Below are positions 12,340 to 23,472 of a DNA stretch of 64,000 nucleotides, piece after piece. Each line of letters opens with the position of its first letter. The first letter of the stretch is position 1. This DNA comes from Manduca sexta (taxonomy: Eukaryota > Arthropoda > Insecta > Lepidoptera > Sphingidae). Below the pieces are notes generated by a model. The model saw only the letters and a list, made by a program, of their open reading frames with translations. It was not told the origin of the DNA and did no database searches. The stretch lies in assembly GCF_014839805.1 (NCBI RefSeq), contig NC_051119.1, positions 9,541,245-9,605,244 of the forward strand, given 5' to 3'. The translations under genes were made by a program, and so were the position numbers.

Positions 12340-13674
12340 TCACCGTACATGCCACAGGCCGAGGTTAAGCACACTGAGCCGCGGCAACTTCACGATGTGG
12401 TCCAAGCCTTGCGGCGTAATACACGTACACCCGTACAAGTCTATCGCCTTGAGGTTGCGCAGCCCCTCAGCGAGCGCCCTGAGCCCGCGGTCGGTGACGC
12501 GTGTGCACTGACCGATGTTGAGCGTCTCGAGCTGCGACAGCCTCGCGACACGCTCCAGGCCCTCATCCGTGAGCCGGCACGCACTCAGCGACAGCGACCG
12601 CAGCCCGGACAGGCCTAGCGTCGCATGTGACAGCGCCTCGTCGCCCACCTTGTCGCAGAACGACACGTCCAGCGCCCGCAGCCGCCCACTCTCGGCCAGG
12701 TGCGCCACACCCGCGTCCGAGACTCCATCACAGGCGCGCAGGTTGATGTCCTCCAGGTGAGCCAGGCGCGCCAAATGCCGTAAGCCGGCATCAGTCACCG
12801 CCACGCAGAAAGACAGGTTGATGGACTTCAGTTTGGGCAATCCCGTGGCGGCGTGCTTCAAAGCTTCATCCGTCAGCCTCTGGCAGTCTTGCAGGCCCAG
12901 GTGCTCGAGGTCGGGCGTGCCGCGCGCCTCGCCGCCACCGCACAAGTGTGCAATACCAGCGTCATTGACGTGCCAACACGACCTTAAGTTTAACCTGCGT
13001 AACTTTCTTAGTCCCCAAGCTATGAGCAACAGACCAGTGTCGGTTATATTGCAGCATCCGCCCAGCTCCAACTCTTCTAAGTTCTTTAACGATTGCGCTA
13101 TTCTACCTAGTGAAGAATCTGTCACCTGTTTACATAAAGACAGATCGAGTCTCCTGAGGGCCGGCAACTCTGCAGCGAAAGCACTGGCCAAAGCCGCGTC
13201 CGTCACGCTGTAGCATCCGCTCAGGGACAGCGACTCTAAGCCAGGTAGAGCGGCGACGGCGTCCCTCAGTCCTCTCCGCAAAGACAGAACTTGTAGTTTC
13301 CTCACACCCCGCCTGGCCAGTGAAGCGAACAGCACCGGGGCCGGCCTCCTGAGGTGCAGAGCGGCCTCGACTCCGCGCCACACCGAGCGGCGATCAGCTG
13401 CGTCCCTCCACGCGCGACACACCTGAGCGGCCCGACCTCGGTCGCGCACCGGCAATCGCTCAAATATCAGCGCCAATAGCTCCGGATACAGTCTTGAGAT
13501 GTGAGTTCCCAGAGGCTCCGGCGGGGGCTCGGACACGTGAGCGGAAGGCAAATGCGGCCGGTGTAGTCTGTAAGGCGCACTGCGTTGTTTTCTCCTCGTG
13601 GTACTCGCAGGCAGCTCGGTGAGCCCCAGCCGCTCGTCCCGCCAGGACAACACTTCCTCCGTCCACGCACTCAT
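12340..13674 (-). CDS. ppa: F-box/leucine-rich-repeat protein, SCF ubiquitin-ligase substrate receptor (partner of paired / FBXL14)
   Basis: A single uninterrupted exon encodes 444 aa. An N-terminal tail of about 57 residues (absent from vertebrate FBXL14) is followed by an F-box at about residues 58-105 (HISRLYPELLALIFERL, then RAAQVCRAWRDAA and VWRGVEA). About eleven cysteine-containing leucine-rich repeats then run to the end, with typical segments such as LESLSLSGCYSVTD, LEELELGGCCNITD and LKAIDLYGCTCIT. The protein ends LNLGLWHVR. The F-box recruits Skp1/Cullin-1 and the LRR arc binds substrate. In Drosophila ppa targets Paired; vertebrate FBXL14 targets Snail-type factors (known from the family). 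I chose the ATG at 13672-13674. The frame stays open six codons further upstream, but the first of these is GTG, not ATG. Codon use is very GC-rich against AT-rich flanks, as is common for this conserved intronless gene. Family assignment is firm. Confidence 0.95.
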   Translation of the reverse strand: MSAWTEEVLSWRDERLGLTELPASTTRRKQRSAPYRLHRPHLPSAHVSEPPPEPLGTHISRLYPELLALIFERLPVRDRGRAAQVCRAWRDAADRRSVWRGVEAALHLRRPAPVLFASLARRGVRKLQVLSLRRGLRDAVAALPGLESLSLSGCYSVTDAALASAFAAELPALRRLDLSLCKQVTDSSLGRIAQSLKNLEELELGGCCNITDTGLLLIAWGLRKLRRLNLRSCWHVNDAGIAHLCGGGEARGTPDLEHLGLQDCQRLTDEALKHAATGLPKLKSINLSFCVAVTDAGLRHLARLAHLEDINLRACDGVSDAGVAHLAESGRLRALDVSFCDKVGDEALSHATLGLSGLRSLSLSACRLTDEGLERVARLSQLETLNIGQCTRVTDRGLRALAEGLRNLKAIDLYGCTCITPQGLDHIVKLPRLSVLNLGLWHVR

Positions 13675-14035
13675 AGCGACCGCACTGCACACTATAACAT
13701 GTCACGATGCATCGGACCGGTTTTCGGTGAAACTCGTGTTGTGGAGCGGGCGCGGCGAACAAGCGTCCCGCGCGACTGCTCCTCGTGCACTGGCGGTCGG
13801 CGGAGAGTGGCCGCCCTCCCCGCTGCCCGCCGAGCGCACCCCGCGAACCCCCCGCCGCCCTCCCCGCGGCCGCCCGAGCGCGGCTATTGGTCGCGGTCGG
13901 CGGCACGTGACGCGCGTCGTATCGATTCGGAGGCTCTGCGGCGGCATTTTTAAGTTGGCGGTCCGAGAGCCCGCCTTCGTCCCGCGCGGCCCCTCTACCC
14001 GCGCTATAGAATAAACACCACACGACTGAACAGAC
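13675..14035 (-). promoter_or_regulatory. CpG-rich promoter and 5' leader region of ppa
   Basis: The roughly 350 bp upstream of the ppa start codon are strongly GC- and CpG-rich, including runs such as ccgcggccgcccgagcgcgg near 13864. Composition falls abruptly to AT-rich near 14040. No clear TATA box is placed for the minus strand, which fits a CpG-type housekeeping or developmental promoter. Several open frames cross this segment on both strands but look like by-products of low stop-codon density. The transcription start was not identified. Confidence 0.55.
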
Positions 14036-14039
14036 CGTA

Positions 14040-15280
14040 CATTTAAAATTCTATACATTTCAATAGTTTTAAATTATATTCGTAGTAACAATACTCAAAT
14101 CTTTATTAATTACAAACCAGTTATTGAATTACGTTTTTAAAAAGTTTTGCCGACAGTAAAATAAGCTTAATGGACATACTTTCTCTACTATGACGTGTTA
14201 ATCGCCTTGTGTTACGAAATTAACTAATTAAAAAACATTGCCGATATAACGAGCTATCCATTTCATAATATCTGTTAGTAAATGGATATAGAGTCAGCAA
14301 GCATTAGGCATAAATGAAACAAGAAATATAATACTATAATCTATGCTCCGAGTGATAAGGCGGCAAAACAACTCGGCGCGCCGTATATTTTCGTTCGCGC
14401 TGCACTTGCCGACGACTTCTGACCACTTTAGGAAGAACTTTTGTCAACGTCTGCGCTGTACTTTATCGTTTGCGGCATAAAGGAATGTTGGTGTTGTGAC
14501 ATAGGTCAAAATAAGCTGGTCCTTTGATAACACCAGCCAACTATTACAAGGGCGACCGGTTGCGAGCGTTCCAAATATGAATTTCGAATTTAAACGTGTT
14601 CCAGAATGGAACGCGGTTCGAGTCGCCGACTTGAGGGGACAAAGCGGCTTAGGAAATTAACGGGTTTTTAGATATTGTGAATTTTTATATTTTTTTCTTT
14701 TGAATTTCGAATACATAATTGTTTTATTATGTTGGCAAATGTTTGTTACGGATACTTGTTTAAAAAGCAAGTTCATTTAACTAGTACCTTATCTCTATCA
14801 CTTAGGTAGGATTTAAAAATATAACATGGAAGAAAGTAGGTAGGGTACCAATAACCTACCTATACCCAACCTATTTATAATATTAAAGAATATTAACATC
14901 ACCGTAATTTCTTGATATTATAATATTTGAAACTGTACGCGAAACTTGTTTTTATCGACACTTTACCTAAATATATGTTAACTCTAAGTAGAATCATTAA
15001 TACTTTACATTAGTATGTAAACTTATTAATTCTCTAAATTATGTTATTGTATTTATATATAAAAACGGATTTCATAATCTCAATAATATTACTAATGCGA
15101 AAGTTAGTTGAGATGTTTTTTTTAGAAAATTAACAACCGCTGAACCGATTTGGATAAAATTAGAGTACAATAATACTTAATAAATGTATTTTACTTTTAT
15201 TTATCTATTAAAATAATATTCCAACAAATATTTAAAAAAGAAACACATTTTTTTTCCGAAATAATAAGGCACGGGGTACA
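14040..15280. other. Intergenic DNA upstream of ppa
   Basis: A moderately GC-rich patch at 14340-14640 (for example cggcgcgccgtatattttcg) may hold ppa regulatory elements. The rest is AT-rich. A dispersed repeat fragment lies near 15090-15170. Confidence 0.35.
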
Positions 15281-15287
15281 CGGGGTA

Positions 15288-15371
15288 CCTCGTAAACGAG
15301 ATTTTTCTTTAATATGTCTGATTTGGGTTCTCGCAAATCAGACATATTAAAGAAAAATCTCGTTTACGAGG
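15288..15371. repeat. Perfect 38-bp inverted repeat with 8-nt loop
   Basis: The arms 15288-15325 and 15334-15371 are exactly complementary, separated by ggttctcg. The left arm begins cctcgtaaacgag, and the arms contain ctttaatatgtctgatttg. Just upstream a 9-bp unit acggggtac is repeated twice. RNA from either strand would fold into a long hairpin. Confidence 0.9.
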
Positions 15372-15418
15372 CCAAATATAATTCGTGCTTCTATTTATAT
15401 CATTGTCACGTTGAATAA

Positions 15419-15634
15419 GTACAAGTATCGCATGATGCGGCCTCACAAACGGGATTCTGCAATATTCCCGCCGGTTTTTGCGAGAAATTCTTGATGGATC
15501 AGGTTATAGAAAAATATTTCAATGACTTCAATTATCCAGCCGTTAAATTCAAAGGGACGGAACACACATGGCGAAAATTAGGTGCCCTGGTTACACCTCT
15601 TCCTTCGGAGATAACTCCAGGAAATCCAAAGTGA
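15419..15634 (+). pseudogene. Open frame of 71 codons with polyadenylation signal, unknown; possible last exon or element-borne ORF
   Basis: After an in-frame TAA at 15416 the frame is open to TGA at 15632-15634. It encodes a globular-looking sequence with CNIPAGFCEKFLMDQVIEKY, then FNDFNYPAVKF and HTWRKLGALVTPLPSE. AATAAA follows four bases after the stop (15638-15643). Its composition and amino-acid mix look like real coding sequence, unlike the chance frames around it. There is no ATG at the left end and no strong acceptor was found, so it may be the 3' end of a broken gene or transposon gene. It begins 48 bp after a perfect 38-bp inverted repeat. I do not recognise a family. Confidence 0.35.
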
Positions 15635-16002
15635 AACAATAAAAATACTAATAATTATTTACGTGAATTTCAATAGCCAAATTATTCACGTAAGCATAAT
15701 ATACAAATACAAACAAATATAAAACGTTAAAAATAAAATAAAATCGTAAAATAACAATGGAACATAATAATGTAATACGCAATTTATGTGGGGTTAATGA
15801 CACGAGGATTTTTACAATTTTCTCGTACGGAGTCAGACTTGTACGTACACATGTGTGTATGCGTGTGTGTGCTAACAAAATGAACTCTGACTTGTTAACG
15901 ATTCTTTATTAATAAGCACTTCCTTGGCTTCAGGCATTATTTAATAACTAAATGAAAAATTCTTTTATTCGCGCCATTCTTTACTTTTAAGTTAAAAATT
16001 GA

Positions 16003-16508
16003 AACTGAATTGGTGGCGCAGTTGTATTGTGTGCGCGATACATCTCTCTTGTCCCACGTTCGAATCCCAGTTGCAGCAAACTGATATTGGCTTTTTCTGC
16101 TTAGCCTGGAGTCTGAAATTTATGCCCAATATGGCGATAGGATTTCAAATCCCAAGGGCACACACCTCTGACTTTTCTAAAAAATCATGTGTGTATTCTT
16201 TGTGAATTTATCGTTCGCTTTAATGGTGAAGGAAAACATCTTGAGGAAACCTGCACATCTGAGAAGTTCTCTATAGGAATTTCGAAGGTGTGTGAAGTCT
16301 ACCAATCCGCACTAAGCCAGCGTGGTGGACTAAGGCCTAATCCCTCTCAGCAGTAGAGGAGGCCCGTGCTCAGCAGTGGGCAAGTATATAATACGGGGCT
16401 GATATTATTATGGCGATAGGCTCGCCCCCTGTAACACCATGGGACGGAATATACCGCCGAAAAGTCGGTACCCTGATTGCAACTCTACATAAAGGCATGT
16501 TATTTTTT
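16003..16508 (+). repeat. SINE family B interrupted by a SINE A
   Basis: The 5' part (16003-16141) has the tRNA-like head with gttcgaatcccagttgca. The 3' part resumes at 16410 with atggcgataggctcgccccc. The intervening DNA is a SINE A insertion flanked by an 11-bp duplication of the B sequence. Confidence 0.8.
16142..16409 (+). repeat. 5'-truncated SINE family A nested in SINE B
   Basis: The target-site duplication atggcgatagg occurs at 16131-16141 and 16410-16420. The SINE A starts inside its B-box region (tttcaaatcccaagggcac), so it is 5' truncated, and ends atacggggctgatattatt. Confidence 0.85.
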
Positions 16509-16509
16509 T

Positions 16510-18170
16510 TGCCTAAAACGAGGCCTTGGCTGACGATAGGTTGACAAAATAGCTAATGTGTCGCTTAAATTAAATGTTAAATGGTCTACTTCCAAAAGTC
16601 CCACAACTCGATGAAATTATGGATGTGAATCTTAAAAACCTAATCGATCTGGAGTTTTAAGTATAGACTCTATATCTGCAGGATTACTACTAACTGCCGC
16701 ATTCAAAGACGTCACTTTAATATCCTTAGACTGTTTGCAATTGTTTCCAAATCCAAGGTGAATTTGGATTATTTTTAATAATTACAGGAAAATGTAAAAA
16801 AATAGTTATTCTTTTTTTTTCAATTTTATTTTCGACCCGTCCGGTCCGCTCCGTGACAACGAAGGCTGGAAAGTCTTTGAAACGTCGTTAGCAAATTATA
16901 CAAGAAAGCGATAAAGACCGCAAAATAGTTTTATTTTAACGAATTGTATAAATTATAATTAAATTCAAAGGATTACCTAAATAAACGAACATGTCTATGT
17001 GCAGCAGTCTACACAGTGATTATTACACTAAGAGTCGTATTAATTCAACTCAGTGTCGCTCTCAAGTATGACGAGATGTGTGATCAGGTCAGACGCTGTC
17101 AAATTAAAGCGAGCATCTTAGTTCGTAGTTATTTAATAAATAGATATCAACATCTCAAATAATATCTTAAGTCACAGCATATCACGGATATTGACAGTTG
17201 AGTTTTTTATTAAACAACTCCAACTCAGCTGAGATCGTGCTCTTAAATGGCTACTTAAGCTTTGTTTATTAAAAAATTCAATATATTAAGAGTGGACTCT
17301 TAATTTTAGTCAAAAATGAGATTAATTCACTACCGCCTTAACCTTGTATAAAGTTACTTCAGAAACTAAGTACTACTATGAAGCAACGATACGGGTCCCA
17401 CGACTAACTGATATTTACATAATTTAATATAAAAATATTCAAAATTTAAGCAATAGAAGCTACGGCAGTTAGTTCCGCCCAACTGGTTTCACTCGTATTA
17501 AAGTTAATTTATTTATTTAATTATAATTATGCGAATATAAATCGGTCATTGACGATAGACAAGTTTCGTGTTTTAATATTTGTCTGTGATAGTTTAACAG
17601 AAAAGTGGCATTTTGAAGCCGATGATATTAAACTGACATAATTATTTTTTAAAGTTAAAGAAATATAAATTAATGAAATTAAATGAAAAATATGAATTGT
17701 CGTTTAAAGAATTTATAGAATGTGTTATTATTTTAATCTCCAACATTATTGGCTTGGCATCGATCTCAGTTGTACATTCTTATACATAATATTATGTATA
17801 ATACCTATACCTACAGGTTGGTCTCTGGTAGAGGCCCATGTTAAACAGCGGGCTTCCAAAGACTGAAGAAGAAAATTCATAAAATATCATAATTATTGAA
17901 GTCCCAAAATACAACAACACAGAAAACCGTCATATTATAATTTGTAATATTATTATATTGCCTTTACTAATAAAAAAAATGCATGATGCTTTTTAATATA
18001 AAATTTCGGTAACTAAATCTTTAAAACAATTTAGTTTTCATAAAATATGATTACCCAATCACGATAATAATTCGCATGGTCATTTTATTTCATTTCCAAA
18101 TTTTGTACCATGACGAGGACTCCATCTTGTAGTGAAAATCTTTTCATAATATTATCTGTTTCAAAGCGTT
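16510..18170. other. Intergenic DNA, no gene seen
   Basis: AT-rich. A LINE-tail-like fragment lies at 17820-17870 (ggtagaggcccatgttaaac). Confidence 0.4.
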
Positions 18171-18194
18171 TTCGAGTAAGAACTTTTCGTAAGA

Positions 18195-18208
18195 GCGCCA
18201 TCTAGTGG
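18195..18208 (-). promoter_or_regulatory. CTCF-like motif 1
   Basis: The minus strand reads CCACTAGATGGCGC, an exact fit to the CTCF core consensus CC(A)(S)YAG(R)KGGC(R)S. A related motif lies 57 bp away in the opposite orientation. Occupancy cannot be judged from sequence. Confidence 0.35.
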
Positions 18209-18265
18209 CAAGTAGCGTGTTAGCAAATTTTACTGAACGTCTTACGTTTATGATTTTTAACTTAT

Positions 18266-18279
18266 CCGCTAGATGGCAC
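18266..18279 (+). promoter_or_regulatory. CTCF-like motif 2
   Basis: CCGCTAGATGGCAC on the plus strand differs from the CTCF core at one position. It forms an inverted pair with motif 1. Confidence 0.3.
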
Positions 18280-18618
18280 AATATGCATAATTTTTCTATG
18301 ATATAATTTTGTTGATGAAATAAACTTTATGCTTCATTCAGACTGTTGACAAATAACTTAGCAGATTATGAATTATGAGCAACGAATATATCCGAATAAG
18401 CTATTTACACAATTGTATTCGTAACTATTCATTTGTACTCGGCATCTAAATAAGATGTATGAAATATGAATAGACTTCCACGGATACAAAAGAGCAAGTC
18501 ACCTGATAGGTGAGCAGCACCGTTGCCCAACAACACCCCTATCTACAACGGCATCGCGTCGTTTATTGAAAACGAATGCTATTCAGAAACATCGGTCTTT
18601 CGGGTGAACACCTACCCC

Positions 18619-18863
18619 CTTATTCATAGACGTCATTTATCTAAGGACGGAGCATTGCTGTAATAACAAGTCTGTTTCTCAGTGCTGACGGCATGGCTGT
18701 CTTCACGTTGTGATTGGTTAATATTGAGATACAACTTGAATCTAGTTGGCTGTCAGATAAACAAAGCTGAACAAACAGCAAGGCGTCAGATAAACAAAGC
18801 TGAGAAACAGACTTGTTATCACAGCAATGCTCCGTCCTTAGATAAATAACGTCTATGAATAAG
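18619..18863. mobile_element. MITE with 64-bp terminal inverted repeats (245 bp)
   Basis: The arms 18619-18682 and 18800-18863 match at 62 of 64 positions in inverted orientation, starting CTTATTCATAGACG. The 117-bp centre has no coding content but repeats gtcagataaacaaagctgaacaa-like text twice. A target duplication is not clear. The element sits inside another dispersed repeat (about 18490-19020). Confidence 0.85.
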
Positions 18864-19299
18864 AGGGATAGGCGGTTGCAACCCTTTAAGTAAGTGACCA
18901 TGCTGAAGGCAACCCACAAACGAGATATGATCGTCGACTTAGGACAGTCACTGAAAAACATTATATACATATTTGGGACGAGAATCGAACACTGAATATC
19001 CCTCTTAATAGATCTCTCACGTAACCTTACATACTGATTCATATTACATAAAAAGTATAAATATTTGTATAGATATATACATGTTAGAAGTAAACATTTC
19101 GTCCTCTATTTGTCGGTTATTAATAGCTGTGAGCCAACCAAATAAATTAAAATAAAATAAAATCAGCAACCAGTAGATGAGGGTACACAGATGGACTTAT
19201 TATGGGCTGCTTTTATAAACCCATCTCACCTTTGAGTAAAATCCCACGTAGACAATCAATTTCTTCTTACAGTTTCGTCAGTGACTCCACTGCACCTTA

Positions 19300-19505
19300 T
19301 GGTAAGTAAAATGGAGTCCTATAGAACGTCGACTGCCGAGAGTTGATTATCCCTCGGCAGTCGACACAAGTATGTCGGCCAGTTGGAATCGGATATACAC
19401 AGGCTGATCCCGGAACGCGACACACTTACGCGGGCCACTGTGGCGGGTTTTAACACCTTGTGTACGGTGATCGCTATAAAATATATCCTACCACCAGCAA
19501 AATCA
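19300..19505 (-). repeat. Short repeat, family D, reverse orientation
   Basis: The blocks tgtcggccagttggaatcgg, cggaacgcgacacacttacg and tataaaatatatcctaccac match the family D consensus in reverse. Confidence 0.7.
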
Positions 19506-20030
19506 ATCAATGTATTGAACTATTTAACAGAAGCTTAAGCTGTTATTTGAGACTATAATGAACTGAGTAAAGGCTATCAAATAAACAAATCTCATCTGTC
19601 AAAATCCGTTACAAATTGTACCTAAGATACCGTTTGAGCTGATGTTAACATGGGTTTATTAAAAGATTATCTTAAGATGCTGACCTTAACTTGACAGCGT
19701 CTCAGCTGATATTACAGTCCAAATCACATCTCAGCTAATATGTCCCTTAATATTATTATTGCAAAAAAGCACTGAAACATACTCGATGAAAGAAACCTAA
19801 AATTAGCTATTCTTAAATTAAAAATAGCAACCAGCTATTTTGAGTATATAAATAAATGCTTATATACGGCCCTTACAAGACAGCTAGACACTAGTGCCTT
19901 GTAAATAAACACTAGAATAAAACGATAGAGTTTAACGCAAACACTCCGCGTGTTAACACTTACAAGCTACGTAGACTACATGAGGCTTGTTGTGTTGCCG
20001 CAAGGACAAAATATCTAGTATTTATTGTAC

Positions 20031-20314
20031 ACTAGTTGACCCGACAGACGTGCTGTCTTAACTATGAATTTGCAGCGCGCATTCTGTCGATCGCTGACAG
20101 TTACTTCAAACCACTGACAGTTATGTAAAATTAATATTTTCGTTAAGTTTTCTTAAAATTTCTAATTTTCCGCGCAATTTTTTGAATTTTTTCGTTCATA
20201 AGAACCTTCTCCTGATAATAATTAACACAACAAAAAAAGAAATAACGAAATTGTTCCATCCGTTCACGCGTGATGCAATCAAGGGAAATATAGATTAATT
20301 TATATTTATATAGA
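20031..20314 (-). mobile_element. Helitron-like non-autonomous element, copy 2
   Basis: Plus-strand actagttgacccgacagacg is the reverse of the CTAGT 3' end, and tatatttatatagaga is the reverse of the TC start. Internal blocks match the other copies. Confidence 0.6.
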
Positions 20315-20339
20315 GATATTTCATGAAATAAGTCTCCTA

Positions 20340-20505
20340 CACGACATCGCCCTAAGGTCCTAGGTTCGTATCCCGGCTCGGGTAAAGGGATATTTAGTTT
20401 TTCTGCTCAGTATCAGCCCGAAGTCTGGAGTTTGTGTTCGATATGGCGATAGGTTCGCCCTCAGTCAAGACGTAACGCACTTGGTGAAAAGGGGTGTTTT
20501 GGTTG
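20340..20505 (+). repeat. SINE family B, 3' end decayed
   Basis: The B-box ggttcgtatcccggctcggg is followed by cagtatcagcccgaagtctg and gatatggcgataggttcgcc. Confidence 0.7.
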
Positions 20506-20509
20506 CATC

Positions 20510-21650
20510 ATTGCCTATTCTTTCAGTGATAATGATGTGTGTTTATAAAAAATAACTTATAAAACCGACTTCCAAGACTAGTTTAAAACAAAAAATATAC
20601 TTTTTTTGTTCTTTAAAATCAAAAATAGTATATTAAAATTATAATTGTATAATGTTGGTACATATGACATTTCGGACGACCTACACCTTAATCTCCCCGT
20701 GACCATGAGGGCTGGACAACTTCAAAGCATCGGAAGTAAACTAAAATATAAAAAACCGCAATAAAATCGGATAAACATTTTTTATATCGATTTTATGAAA
20801 ACATAAGATATCATAATAAAACAAATATTATTCAAATTTACCCATTTGTTTACCAAATTTGCAACATTTTTTTTAAAAATTTGTAGCTTAAATCGCATTT
20901 TTTTTTTTAATATTGTGGCCTAAATCAATGCTCTCTCCTTAGTTCGCCTTCATAGGTATTGGCCTTTAAATTGTAGACCAACTAAGAGAAAAAGTACATC
21001 TTACTTGCTCCACGTCGTCTCTTACATTAATTATATCGAAATGTAAAGTCGTTAAACTTAAGGGTCTGATTACATGACAACGTTTTATTACGCAAGCTTA
21101 GATTTATTTCATCGCAGATCGATCAATCACCTTAGTTTATCCCCGAAGTAAGTATAAATAAGATTTAAAATGCTTTGCTTGAAATAACCTATTAAGCAAG
21201 AACCCGATTTAGATAAAAATCTGCCGATATTTGACTAAATACTGCAAATATATGAAAAAAATATTGATAACGTTGGTATCATTATGGTTTTAACTGATTT
21301 AGAAATTGTAGCCTTGTTTCTAGGCCAGAGTCAATGAATATAACTGTTAAATTAAATTCTAAAAATATCGTTAGTTGGTAGTTAATTTATCTCTAAAAAT
21401 ACCTAGATACAGTAGTTCAATTCAAAAACATAATAATAATGAATACATTAGTAATTAGGTACAATAAATACTTCAAAATCAATAAAAAATCTGTATAATA
21501 TAATGTAATATGGTATTTATCATACCCACCTGGAAAAAAAAAGATTTCAGATCCCACACCACCTAAAACCAACAACAATATTTGCAGAAATATCTCCAAC
21601 ATTCCTAAACCAAGATTGAACTTGTACACTCGTGCCACAATCTATACAAC
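20510..21650. other. AT-rich intergenic DNA, no gene seen
   Basis: No coding-like or repeat-intact sequence is seen. The 73-aa minus-strand frame near 21417-21638 is low complexity and leucine-rich without family features. Confidence 0.4.
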
Positions 21651-21659
21651 AGACACCCA

Positions 21660-21835
21660 CCTTTTACCAAGGGGCAGAGGCGCAACTGGTGCACGCACGT
21701 TTCCCTCGTATGTATTCCCTCCTATATTATAGGGAGCGAGACTATCGCCAAATCAGGCACAAATTCCAGACTCCGGGATGATACTGAGTAGAAAAACTAA
21801 TATCACTTTTGATTGAACCAAAAACTCCAGCACTA
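21660..21835 (-). repeat. SINE family B, head lost
   Basis: Plus strand ggggcagaggcgcaactggt and cagactccgggatgatactg mark the body in reverse orientation. Confidence 0.65.
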
Positions 21836-23029
21836 TTATACCGTAAAACAACTATTAATTGGTCGGGTTCTTTGTAAATGACTCACTTGAATTGAAAGTG
21901 AATAGGACTTTATTATACTTAATTATAATATTTGAGAAATGACAATAGGTATGACTAGGAACTACGGTACAGTGCAGTGTTGCCAGACGCGAAAAGAGCG
22001 CGCGCCTCGCATAGACATTAGACAAGTGTTACTATATCTAATAACAACTACGCCGCCAAAGCAGTCTATACAAATATTAACAAAACAAATCGTATAAACG
22101 TCACCATATAACCAGAGCGGGTCATTACGGCCTAGCGATAGAGCGATAGTGCAGCTATTACTCGCGCTTGATTAACGTCACTCTTTCTCTGTACGGCTAT
22201 ATTTCTGGACGCTGACAACCGAACCTGTTGGATAAACTGGTTTTCGGTCTAGATCTGCGTAATAAAAATGGCCACGATCTCATATAAGTACTATAATATA
22301 GACATATATAGATCGATTTGTAAAGTCACATACCTTATTAAAAATTTTGCCTGGATATTTTAATTACATAATTGGTTTGTCTGTATAATTAATAAAATAA
22401 GATGTATAATTTTGTAGTGAAAATACATGTCGAATTATGCTAATTTATGAAGTCCATTAAAATACTCTAGTTTAAAAGGCCATTATAAAATCAAGAATTG
22501 ATATTTTGAAATTAAGTGTAATGAAAGTGCAACAATGAATCAACGTAAAAAAAATATGCTATCTTCTTAATGTTTGCAACACCTCAAATATAGTCTACTT
22601 TCTATTGGACCGTACTCTCTTTACCATCAGATGCAGTGCGGTCACTTCACCGTACTTGAGTAAAAAAAAATAAAGTATAAAAACTTGTTTTCATTTAATT
22701 ATAATAATTCTGCCACGATAAAAATTAAATCGATACAATAACTCGTATTCTTTACCACATGAGAGATCCCAATTTACATCAATATATAGCGAATAGCATG
22801 TTCTTAATTACCAATAATTAATACAAACTGTGTTGTGAGATTTATGCGTAATATCAACTCATCTTCCCGACTATTAAAACTCATTAAGGAGACCGCAATG
22901 CGCCACTGATTTATTACTCTTCCATGCCAATTACTATTTTTAATGAAAAGTATCCTGCCTCGGATATTTTTATTCAAGGCTTCATAGGGTGTTTCGTATT
23001 GATTGGATTCGACGAGTCGCAAACAGTAA

Positions 23030-23472
23030 ATACACGCCTTTTATCTCAGGGGTAGGCAGAGGTGTAACTTATACAACCACTTTTCGCCATGAGCATTCAG
23101 TCTTATATACTGCCGTGATAAGCTCAAAAATGGTATAAAAAAAATCTTGATTTTTATGTCGTCAGATAGCTTAAGGAAATGCCCATCCAATGAACTTACC
23201 TAAATAAGGCTATCTAGTTTAGAACTTTTTAAAAAAAAACTTAAACTCTATCTCAGTTTTACATAAAAAACTAGAAAACTATATTTACCAAACTTCGGTT
23301 ATTTCTAAATAAGGTTTTCTTGAGATACCGCTTTTGCGCTTAGCACAGCAGTATAATGCAAATTCCAGGCTAATACTGAGGAAAAGTTTCAATATCACTG
23401 CCCGACCCGGGATTCGAACCCTAAACGAGCGTGGTGACGTGCAGGAAATACGACTACGCCACCGAGACGGTC
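23030..23472 (-). repeat. SINE family B interrupted by about 200 bp of other DNA
   Basis: The 3' part (23030-23115) and head (23345-23472, with cgacccgggattcgaaccct) are separated by unrelated AT-rich sequence that itself contains an imperfect gatagc...gctatc palindrome. Confidence 0.55.

Noticed and set aside
13675..13692. ppa starting at the upstream codon 13690-13692
   Set aside because: That codon is GTG, not ATG. The first in-frame ATG is at 13672-13674.
12334..14058. Several long open frames overlapping ppa on both strands
   Set aside because: They arise from the low stop-codon density of the GC-rich ppa region, show no domain, and are antisense or out of frame to a conserved protein.
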